A stretch of 64,000 bases of DNA, taken from NCBI GenBank assembly GCA_963731125.1, contig CAVSVP010000006.1:1-64000 (forward strand), written 5' to 3'. The translations under genes were made by a program, and so were the position numbers. The DNA comes from CAVSVP01 sp963731125. Lineage in GTDB: Bacteria > Pseudomonadota > Gammaproteobacteria > Competibacterales > Competibacteraceae. Positions 1-9,083 of this stretch are shown piece after piece (the first letter of the stretch is position 1; each line of letters opens with the position of its first letter). The notes under the pieces are model-generated. The model was given only the letters and a program-made list of their open reading frames with translations, was not told the origin of the DNA and made no database searches.

Positions 1-120
1 CCGCCGAATGTTATGCCAAAATACCCTTTATGCAGGGGGTTGGCTAGCGAAGGTGAACAACCTTGAGCTCTCTCCGTTTTAGCTCTCTCCATGCTGCAGT
101 GCAGGAAAAACGTATATTGA

Positions 121-2142
121 TCATTGACTCCAGTAGCAAAGCCGGGACGCATTCGCCAAATTTGTAGTCCTCTCGCACGTCATCACTGACAGTAGGGCTG
201 GTGGCATTCTCAACCTCTTCAAGTATCTTGCGGAAGTGTCGACTACATTTTTACTCGCCCGCCGACCCTTAAAGTGAAGCGCGAAATTGTCGTATGGGAG
301 TTTCCCAACTCGCTCTTCCAATCGAGAGGCAATGGCGCTGTTTAGCACGCCGCCTGCAAATGTCCACCAAGACGTCCCCTTGCCGTTTGACACAAGCGTT
401 GTCTGTTGCGCTTCGACCCATCCATACTCCGACAACGCAGCCTCGAGCGCTGCTTTAGCCCGCTTTGACAGCGACACCACCGGCGCCGAACCCGCCAGTA
501 CCTGACATACGGCTTGACAGAGTTCGTAAGACAGGGGCTGGCCTGGACTAAACCATCGGGACTTTCCCGGCTCCGTGCTTGGCTCCACAAATACCTGGCG
601 CCGTTTCCAATCCACATGTTTAACTCGCCAGAAATGGCCGCCAAGAGACAACGCAATCGGTTCATCATGTTTCACTTGAAAGGTAAGCTGATGTACGGTC
701 CCGAGTTCCGTGCGCCCGTAGTACACTGCAAACAACGGCGGTGTGTCGAATACCGAGAATAACGGCAGGTAGTTGCGATGCCCGAAGTTTTCCTCTGCGG
801 CGTACCCCATCGAGAGAATTCCTTGATCTTCGAACAGATAGCCGTGTTGCAGCATATGGGAGACAAGCTGTGCGCTTTCCCCACGGGATATCTGAGTGGT
901 ACGGCAGAAACCCTGCAGCCACTCATGCCACGTGTAGCGGCCAACGCCCGCATTCTGGAGAGATAAAGCCATAATTTGCTGCGCCAGAACGAAATAAGGC
1001 TGTTGCGGTGGAATCACCGGCTCCACGTAACCCGTTGACCAAAGCACCAACAGACCTAGAAGACGCAACAATGACTCTTCTGATGTCGCCAGAAACAGGC
1101 AGTTTCGCTGCGTATCTGCACGCCGTCCGCTACGGCCCAGGCGCTGCAAGAAAGCCGCTACGCTAGGAGGCGCGTCGATTTGAATGACTCGGTCTAAATC
1201 CCCGACATCAATACCCAACTCGAGGGTGCTGGTAGCGACGATGACGCAATGACGCGCCTCGGCAAACGCCAATTCAGCCCGTCGGCGTTCCTCGGCGGAC
1301 AAAGAACTGTGCGACACAAATGTCTGGACTCCAAGTTGTCGCAGCTCTGCGGCAAGGGACTCAACCTGCGAACGACTGTCGCAAAAGATCAGCCTCTTTT
1401 CTCCACGATACAACCTCGAGAGCACGACGGCAGCATTATGCAGACTGCCCACATAATCCACTTCCACAACGGTCCGGGTTGAACCACCGGCAGCCGGCGC
1501 TATGACGACTCCAGTTGCATCTGCGTGCCCCGTTAACCAATCGAGTAACTCATCCGGGTTTCCGACGGTAGCGGACAGACCAATACGTTGTATGGCGTGG
1601 CTGCTCAGGTAAGAAATACGATCCAGCACCGCCAGGAGGTGCCATCCACGATCATCTCCGGCGCATGCATGGATCTCATCGACCACGACTGCTCTGATCT
1701 TTGCAAACAGATTCACATGGTCAGTCCGGCGGGATACCAGCATGACCTCCAAGGATTCGGGGGTCGCAAGCAGGATATCCGGGGGATCTTTTAGAATTCG
1801 GCTGCGACTGCCCTGCCCAATGTCACCATGCCAAACGGCGACACGCCGGCCCAGCCACTCGGCGTATTGTCGGAGCCGAATCTCGAGATTGTTAAGCAGC
1901 GCCTTGATCGGACATACGTACAAGACGCTGATTGGTCCCCAGTTCTCACTGAGAAGTCGTGACAGCAATGGAAAAATAGCAGCTTCGGTCTTCCCGCCTG
2001 CCGTCGGGGCAATGAGTAACGCGCTTTTACCTTGAAGCAGTGGATCGATAGATGTTTCCTGGAGGGGTCTAAGCGTTCGCCAACCTAGGCTGTTGACAAT
2101 GTGATGCTGGATCGCAGGATGCAGTTTAACGAAGGAAGTCAT
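121..2142 (-). CDS. brxHI: BREX type 2 Lhr-like DEAD/DEAH helicase BrxHI
   Basis: This is a 673-residue superfamily 2 helicase. Visible motifs are Walker A APTAGGKTE (about residues 45-53), DEIH (155-158), SAT (190-192), a motif V region (VATSTLELGIDVGD, about 302-315) and the arginine-finger motif QRLGRSGRR (333-341), followed by a C-terminal accessory region. The motif set is that of Lhr-like ATP-dependent nucleic-acid helicases. In BREX type 2 loci such a helicase (BrxHI) is the last gene, directly after brxD, which is the arrangement here. It sits 181 bp downstream of brxD on the same strand. The frame is intact. Its exact contribution to BREX restriction is not established, and the role is inferred from context. 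A stand-alone Lhr helicase is the alternative, but the neighbours argue against it. Confidence 0.88.
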   Translation of the reverse strand: MTSFVKLHPAIQHHIVNSLGWRTLRPLQETSIDPLLQGKSALLIAPTAGGKTEAAIFPLLSRLLSENWGPISVLYVCPIKALLNNLEIRLRQYAEWLGRRVAVWHGDIGQGSRSRILKDPPDILLATPESLEVMLVSRRTDHVNLFAKIRAVVVDEIHACAGDDRGWHLLAVLDRISYLSSHAIQRIGLSATVGNPDELLDWLTGHADATGVVIAPAAGGSTRTVVEVDYVGSLHNAAVVLSRLYRGEKRLIFCDSRSQVESLAAELRQLGVQTFVSHSSLSAEERRRAELAFAEARHCVIVATSTLELGIDVGDLDRVIQIDAPPSVAAFLQRLGRSGRRADTQRNCLFLATSEESLLRLLGLLVLWSTGYVEPVIPPQQPYFVLAQQIMALSLQNAGVGRYTWHEWLQGFCRTTQISRGESAQLVSHMLQHGYLFEDQGILSMGYAAEENFGHRNYLPLFSVFDTPPLFAVYYGRTELGTVHQLTFQVKHDEPIALSLGGHFWRVKHVDWKRRQVFVEPSTEPGKSRWFSPGQPLSYELCQAVCQVLAGSAPVVSLSKRAKAALEAALSEYGWVEAQQTTLVSNGKGTSWWTFAGGVLNSAIASRLEERVGKLPYDNFALHFKGRRASKNVVDTSARYLKRLRMPPALLSVMTCERTTNLANASRLCYWSQ

Positions 2143-2323
2143 GAGCTGACGAGTTTGGTAGAAAAACCTGGAGTCGATATATAAGTGTCTGATCGGTTGT
2201 AAATAAACTTCAAGTGTTAGGTGCTTATGCAGGAAATGTCGGCGGTAGGGATACCGCCGTCAAGCTTACCAGGATGTATTTACAGCGTTTTCCGGAATAA
2301 GCACCTGATGAAGCATTCCCCCT

Positions 2324-3652
2324 TTACAAATCAAGTTCGATGTCATCAACGCTGGAAGCTCCCCTCGCATTACGTTCGACTTCGGTAAGCTCGGCATCAC
2401 TTACTGTTAAGGCATAGTGCAGCCGCGGATCGAAATCTGGAAACTGGTCGATGCGATCAAGGACGTCGGCAACCAGCTTCTTGAGAAATACTCGTGGCGC
2501 AACACCCACCTTACCCCCCAACTCCCCAGTGACCGCTTGCGCTAGATCGTGCAGATAAGGGTCATTCGCGACCTGGCGGATACGCTCGGCGTTAGGGCAA
2601 TGAGCAACGTAAATGTCCCGCACCTTGCTCCCCACTGCCTTCAACTTCTCTAAGTCGAAGCCGGCGAGCCTAATTTGGACAGCCCGTGGGTTATCGAATC
2701 TGGCATCCGTTGTGAAATCCACATAAAGGCGCTGCGCCAAGGGAGACAACCGCTGGACTCCAGTCGGTCCGTCAAAAAAAGCCGGCGTTCCGGTCACCAG
2801 AAGATACAATCCAGGAAATCGCCCGGCTTCCACCTCGTCCATGAACTGCCGCAAGGCATTGAGTCCTTTATCGCGCACGTCGCCGCGCACGCGCTGCAGG
2901 GTCTCTATCTCATCCAGCACTAAAACCAACCCCACATGGCCTGAATCGCGAAGGACAGTCAGCAGTCCCCGTAGAAAACTCAGTGCCCCGAAATGATCGA
3001 TATCCCCTTTAATTCCAGCCTTCCGCTTAATGCGAGCAGCAACGTTCGGAAGTCCGGAAAGCCAAGCGAGAAGACCTTCGGCCACTGCTTTGTCGCCCTC
3101 CGCCAAGGCGCAACGGTAGCCATGCAGGCAGGCCGCAAACGTCGGCGCTTGTCGCGTAACCTGCTCAAGCCGGCGCTCCATCAACTTATTGGTCTGTTCG
3201 AGCAGATACCCCTCATCCAGCGAACTGCTTGCGCTACGCTGCAGAACCTCTTCCTCCAGCGTATAGAACCAACCATCAATAATGGAGCGCAGCGCTCCTA
3301 ACCGAGTGTCGATCGTCGAGAGATTCTCAACCAGTCGGCGATAAACGGTCTCTAAGCGATGCAGGGGCGTCTCCGTTTCCGAGACCTGCACTTCAGAAGA
3401 CGCGAACCCCGTCCGTCTCGCCAGCTCCTGAAGCCAGCGCGCAAAAAACGTCTTACCGCTGCCATATTCGCCGCGCACCGCCTTGAGCACGCCTCGCCCG
3501 CTTCTTACCGACGCCAGTTCAGTCTCCAGTGCGGGCTGCAACCCCTCTAGCCCTACTGCCAGAAGATCGAGACTCGCGCAGGGAACGGTGCCTCTGCGCA
3601 GAGCATCCAGAAGTTCGTCGCGGCGCTGTGGACTGATCGATATCCTGGTCAT
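2324..3652 (-). CDS. brxD: BREX ATP-binding protein BrxD
   Basis: The 442-residue P-loop ATPase has Walker A GEYGSGKTF (about 61-69) and Walker B LVLVLDEIE (about 242-250). It begins with a short helical segment and ends with an acidic tail. It begins 4 bp after the pglZ stop codon, so translation is probably coupled. The order pglY-pglZ-brxD-brxHI is the downstream half of the type 2 BREX (Pgl) operon, and this product fits BrxD in size and motifs. BrxD proteins are AAA-type ATPases of unknown mechanism in phage exclusion. The frame is uninterrupted, unlike its two upstream neighbours. pglW and pglX, expected further upstream, are not in the window. Confidence 0.88.
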   Translation of the reverse strand: MTRISISPQRRDELLDALRRGTVPCASLDLLAVGLEGLQPALETELASVRSGRGVLKAVRGEYGSGKTFFARWLQELARRTGFASSEVQVSETETPLHRLETVYRRLVENLSTIDTRLGALRSIIDGWFYTLEEEVLQRSASSSLDEGYLLEQTNKLMERRLEQVTRQAPTFAACLHGYRCALAEGDKAVAEGLLAWLSGLPNVAARIKRKAGIKGDIDHFGALSFLRGLLTVLRDSGHVGLVLVLDEIETLQRVRGDVRDKGLNALRQFMDEVEAGRFPGLYLLVTGTPAFFDGPTGVQRLSPLAQRLYVDFTTDARFDNPRAVQIRLAGFDLEKLKAVGSKVRDIYVAHCPNAERIRQVANDPYLHDLAQAVTGELGGKVGVAPRVFLKKLVADVLDRIDQFPDFDPRLHYALTVSDAELTEVERNARGASSVDDIELDL

Positions 3653-3656
3653 GCCG

Positions 3657-6304
3657 TCATATCTGAAACTGCTTTTTAAGCAAATCGATATCTAAGGAAA
3701 CGGTTTCCGTTCCTTCCTCGACTGAGAGCACCTGATAACCGTCGACGTTAAGAAGGCGTTGTAGTCCCACCAGAATTCCACGCAGGCGAAACTCCGGCTC
3801 TTGTATCACCTGGGCAAGCATTCGTCTGGGCACGCGGCCATGGCGCCCCTCCAGGGTGGCAAGCACCTGCCGAACCGTTTCTGAAGGAGGCGCCTGACGC
3901 CCCGCGAGCCGACGTTGAGCCGCGCAAACTTCCGAGTTCAACAGTGCCTGAATCCATTCCGACGGCGGAATTTCGTCCTCGCGTTCCAGTGTCTCGAAAA
4001 GACTCCCCTGGCCTTTTGTTTTGGCAGGTGGGCGTTTTCCCATTTTCTTGGCGGGCCGAGGCGCCTCTGGAGACGTCGCAACGGATGTCAACCACCATTC
4101 CGGCACATACTCCGCCACCGGCTGCCACTCGCCGAGTTCCTGACCTACACTGAGAAACACACCCAAGGGTACGACAACCTCCTGCGGCGTCGCACCCCCG
4201 TGGTAACCGTTCTTCTTCTGGCAATAGCGTGTCGCTTCACTCCACAGCAGCACCACTCGCTCCTTGCCGGTAGCAGCCCGAATCCGTGGCCCCTCAAACA
4301 CCATCTCCTGCTCGGCCAATGGTTCCCCATAGGAACGCCAGCGCTCCTCTGAATCACCCGTGAGCCGCTTACCATCCTCCTCGAGCATATGACCATGGTC
4401 GGCGGTCACCACAACGACCCGTCCCGCGATCCGGGCTTCGTAGAGCAAGGCGTCAAGAACCCGGAACGAATTGACCGACCATTTGAGGCGCAACTGCTCT
4501 GACTTTGCGAGATGATCATCTACCGCATTAATCACAACACCGACGATGCGTTGCTCAGGGCTAACGATACTCTCTCGAACGATCGCAGAGAGACCTTGGG
4601 CCGCTGCATCCGTCAGGTCCCCTTTGTGAAACAACAGCGGCGGCTGCAATGGCCGCGATACCAAACGCAACGCATTATGATTGGCGAATCCTGACTTCTC
4701 GGTTCCACTCGAACCCGATGCCACCCGCCCCGTCAGCAAAGCCGTACGGGAGAACTCCGTTACAGTAGGAAGCGCGCTCAGGAGACAGCCGCTTCCTACC
4801 CCCGCTGAATCAGCCCAACGCACCCACCCGCGCCACCGCAGATCCTCGGAAAGCTCTGCAAAGATGCTCCCATCCATACCATCAATTACAATAATGAGCA
4901 CCGGCTCTTTTGCGGCGAGGTCCGCGACGACCTTGTCGAGAAACTGCTCGATAGGCAGGAAACCTTGTTCCGGTGTTGGCGCTTTATTCCACGCTTTGAG
5001 GCGCTCGGCAAAGACACGGTTTTGCGGCTCTCGAATCTCTCTGATCCGTTGATAGAGTCGCCCAAAGGCATTGGCTAAACCATCTACCGGATCGCCTCCG
5101 AGCAGATACCGCCTGGCCCAGTCCACAAAGACGCCGTCCATGAGATGGGTATCGATAGCCCCTCCGACGGTGGGCGGCTTCTGATGCACCGCGCTGCCAA
5201 GACGACGTGCCAGCTTTACTGCCATCTCCAGGCGCTCTATCCGTTCCCGGTTGGACTCACACTCGCTATGCCGAAGCACCTCGGCAAAGGCGGCCTCTAT
5301 CTCATTGAGATCGGCGTTACCGTCAAGATAGCCATGCAAGGCTTGACCAAAGGCGGTGAGCCGTTGCTGGAAACCCGTAATAAACACGGTACTCAGGACA
5401 GCAAATTGATGCGCCTTGAGATCCTTTAAAAGTCCCTCAGCGCGCTCAATCCATATCCGTCGTTGCTCTGCGGGCAGTCTGTCTAGTACCCCTCTTGCCG
5501 CCTCGTACCACGCTTGCCCTTGGTCGGCAGTTAGGGTACGGCCCCCCACGAAAGGCTCAAGCCGTGCAATAGCTTGCGACAAAGTCGAGCTCCGGCGTCC
5601 TCCTCCGCCAAACAGCACCTCGCAGACAAGCCCGATCGCAATAGTAGCGAGCCCTGCCCCGCATCAATTGCGGCTGCGAAAATCTCTCCCAACACGCCCG
5701 CAGATTCAGCCAAATGATCACGCATTCCCAAGCGCAAGGGTTCCGCGAGCGCCTCATATCGCGACACGCGCTCTGCATCCACACTCCACTGTAAGAGGTC
5801 GCCCGCATCGGGCCGTCCAGTGGCAAGCCCCAGGTAATACTCCAGCAGCGTTTGCCATGCAGTCTCCGCATCGAGAAAACCGCTGGGCACGGGAGCAAAT
5901 CCTCCTTCCGGCATCGCGCCTAAAAGCGCATCCGCTACCCATCCCTGCATAGGAAGACGAGGATCAATCTGTCTCGCACCGAATGCCTGCCGCACCATTT
6001 CCCAACGATCCATGTGTATAAGCCTGCGTCCTGCCATCCGCGCCAAAACATCGAGACTAAGCGCCTGCTCGGATAACGGCGTTAACAGAACCAAACTATC
6101 AGCATCACCCAGAGCGGCCAGCCGCTCACTGATCTCCAGTTGAGATTGGCAGAAAGCCACCGGCAGATGAACTCCTTCCACGACGATGCCTTCATCGCCC
6201 GGCCAGGCCCCAGTCGTGCGAATACCAATCAGGCGTGCATCGGGCCGAAGCTTTCTTATAGCAGCGACTTGAGTTTTTATTTGGTCTGGTGTCGGCGTCG
6301 TCAT
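3657..6304 (-). pseudogene. pglZ: BREX type 2 PglZ, alkaline-phosphatase-fold protein, one frameshift
   Basis: Two overlapping frames make one PglZ of roughly 880 residues. The N-terminal frame starts at 6304 (MTTPTPDQIK) and reads correctly to about 5655. The rest continues in another frame to the stop at 3657. At the junction the first frame degenerates (SLLLRSGLSARCC), while the other frame reads LATIAIGLVCEVLFGGGG with no start of its own, so the ATG at 5618 is internal. Phosphatase-superfamily metal-site motifs are visible: a VIDGMDGS strand-loop and TADHGHMLEEDG. PglZ is a core BREX component in phage exclusion. pglZ begins 25 bp after the pglY stop. The single shift could be a real mutation or a sequencing error, since everything else in the gene looks conserved. 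Confidence 0.85.
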
Positions 6305-6329
6305 TTTTTATTTCCCGGTAGGATCGCTC

Positions 6330-9083
6330 CTACCGTTCTTCGTAAATTTTCCATTCCACCTCAATCGTTGCGCTTTTCTGACCAGACAGATCAGACTCAA
6401 TGCTGGCAAACACCTGCTTCGCTTCGCTGGCCTTAACCGTCCTGCGTCCCTGCTTGGCGAGCTTGCGCCCAGGCAGCGGCGGTGCCGGCGGCTGGGACGG
6501 CTAGGTGCCGGCGATGCTTGCTGGGTCGCCGCCGCCGCCAATAAATCGATAGCCTCCATTTGCGCCTGTCGTAAGGTCGCCGCAAGCGGCGTCACATGTT
6601 CATCATGTCGCAAGGCATTGACAACCAGGCTACCGATTCCCTCGGCACGCGTCTTATAGGGTTCAGCGAGAGCACGAATCTTCTCGAAAAGCGTCCACTC
6701 CGCGTTTTGCAGCGCATCCGCCATCTGTCTCGCACCCTTGATGGCTTGACCCATGGCGGTTTCTGATGTTGCAATTGCGGCCTTCGCCAGGGCTACGATG
6801 ATGGCATCGCCTTCACCGGCCTGGATCTCGACCAGCACCGCCGAAGCCGCCTCCACCGTCTGATACCGGTGCGCATCTCGAAGCTCGATGCCGAAGGCCT
6901 GCATACGCAAGCGGAGCTGGCCCCGGAGCCGCTCCACCTCTGCTTGGCAGTCTCTGGCGATCTTCGCCACTTCATTCACGAGCTTCGCTACATTCTGCGC
7001 ATTTAGCAGTGGGGATACGGCGACTCCCAGTAGCGCTCCTGAGCGCTTTACTGCCTCCGCCCAGGTTATCTCACTTGGCAGTCGCTGCTCGCGCAGCTCC
7101 ATCTCGTCATCCAAATTCTCGAGTTGCAGATCCACCGGCCCGCCGTGCAGGTAGAAGCTACGACTGGTCTGTAAAGCGAAAGTCACCATGATGAGATTCT
7201 GTATTGCTCTCTCTAGCCCGCGCCGCTCGGGCTCCTCGATCCACTGACGCAATCGCCGAACCGTCAGCTCTTGCACTCCATCCTGGGCTTGCTTGCGCAG
7301 GAATTCACGCTGCCACTCATCACGCAACACGAAATGCGTCTCGCCCATATCACCCAGCTTAAGCGGTACTGCGATGCGCCGCACTTCCTCGCGAAGCGGC
7401 TTCTCCACCTCCACGCGGCCATCCTTGACTTGTGCCGCCTGGCGAACGACGTCGAGAACACGCCGCAGTCCTACCCGCTTAACCTCGCCCTCAAACCTCG
7501 GATGATTGGGGTACTGATGCTCCAGCGCCTGAACAAATAAATGCTCAAAACAATCCTTAAACCCTGCTCCCACCGGCGGTTGAACCTTGAGGTGCGGGTT
7601 CAACGAGAGAAAGTGCTCGTCCAGATCATGGGAAGTATCGATAGCATTGCCATCGATCTTGCTGATCCCGTATGCCGCCAGCAGATGATTCTTCACCCGT
7701 TGCCGCATCTGGTCGCGTTGGTTCACCAGGAGAACACGCGCCTGCTCACGTTCCGTCTGCGACAGATGTCCGCCGTACTCGTTGAGTCGGTTTCCGGATA
7801 ACACCTGGTCAAGCAATACCAGGCGGCCCAGGTCTTCGATCGCCTTCGGATTCGGAAAAGAGGGCAACCATACCAACGTATCCGCTGCTTTTCCCACAGC
7901 CTGAAATTTTTGAACCCGGGCAATATCATCCCGTGGCGTATGGGGTGGCTGGTCGAAGGGGAAGTCGATCAGGATTAGCAGCGCATCCCAGTCCGCCGCT
8001 GCAAAGTTATCAAGGGGCAGCTCTCTTTACGGTTCAAACAGCAGTTCACAGGTCCGCCTGGTGCCGCGCCACAGCATGTCGTAGCGCGGCGGGAGCAGAT
8101 CCCCCTCAGCCGTTGGAATCTGCAAGGACTCATACAGGATATGTTTGACCTTCTGGATGCGATTTCCATAGTTGTCCAGCACCTTGGCGTTTTCCAGTAT
8201 TCCTTCCGTATCCACGCCCACGATATGCAGGGACACCGCCGGATTGGCGCCATCGTCGGAAACCTTGATCTCGCCCACCTGCCCCGCCCAGTGACGACAC
8301 TTGGCCAACACCAGCTGGCTTTCCTGGCCCGCAATCGGCGAGCGCACCGTACCGTGGTTAAGTGCCACCAACCGTGCGGGGGTCAATCCACGCAGTACCT
8401 CCACACCTTCGGCCAGAGACGATAGCAACAACGTCTTCACCAGTCGGTCATCATTGCGAAAGCGCTGCACCAGCAATGCATCGCTAATCTTCCGGACTCA
8501 ATGTCCTCCGCCGTGACGCCATGCTGGTCTTCCAACATAGGAAGTAGTTTCTGTCGATAGAGTTTCTTGGCGTTATCGAAGCGCATGCGCATGGCCTGGG
8601 TAAAGGGCTCGTCTCCTGCCAAGATGTAGCATGGAACCAGATCCCCAACCGGGAAGATTACCTCCAGTTCCAGCGTATCGCGATGCTCTACCAACAGTTG
8701 CAGCATGAGTTTCAATGCCGTGCGCTCCCGCTGCAGGAGCGACGAGACCGCAACCAGGGTCTGCACCAACGCCGGACTGAAGGGATACACCTTGCGAAAC
8801 ATTTCCTTGTCCCCCTGGCGGGTCAGCAGGGTGTTCATTATCTTCTCGCGACCTGGCGGTGCGCTGGAAAGCCTCTGCCAACTTCCGCCCCGCCGCTGCC
8901 GACTTCGGCCGCAGCAACCGCTTTTCCACAATGGCGGATAAGTTGCGATCCGCTAGGGTGATCTCATCGAAGCGAGCTTCCCACCAATTGAGGACATCGG
9001 CAAACCCGAGTTGCTCCGCACCCGGAATATGCTCGCCGACTAATTCCCGCAGATCCCGCTGGCGGGCAATAGAAACCACATTG
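6330..9083 (-). pseudogene. pglY: BREX type 2 PglY ATPase, decayed 3' part
   Basis: The fragments line up as the central and C-terminal parts of a BrxC/PglY-type ATPase (DUF6079-like). Reading downstream, they run VVSIARQRDLRELVGEH, then KVYPFSPALVQTLVAVSS with LLQRERTALKLMLQLL, then IVGVDTEGILENAKVLDNYG, then a long helical C-terminal half. Frameshifts are seen near 8850 (RTA to REKIMNTLL), near 8485 (EDIESG to ISDALLVQRF) and near 6500 in a proline-rich linker. An in-frame TAA lies at 8027-8029, between LLFEP and RELPLDNF. The true C-terminus reads ...IEVEWKIYEER and stops at 6330. The 5' end is interrupted at 9083 by an insertion sequence. PglY would supply the large P-loop ATPase of the system, so BREX here should be inactive unless several lesions are sequence errors. 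Confidence 0.85.

Noticed and set aside
5531..5618. ATG at 5618 as the start of a separate 653-residue PglZ
   Set aside because: The same frame continues upstream with conserved-looking residues and the N-terminal part of PglZ is present in the adjacent frame, so this ATG is internal.
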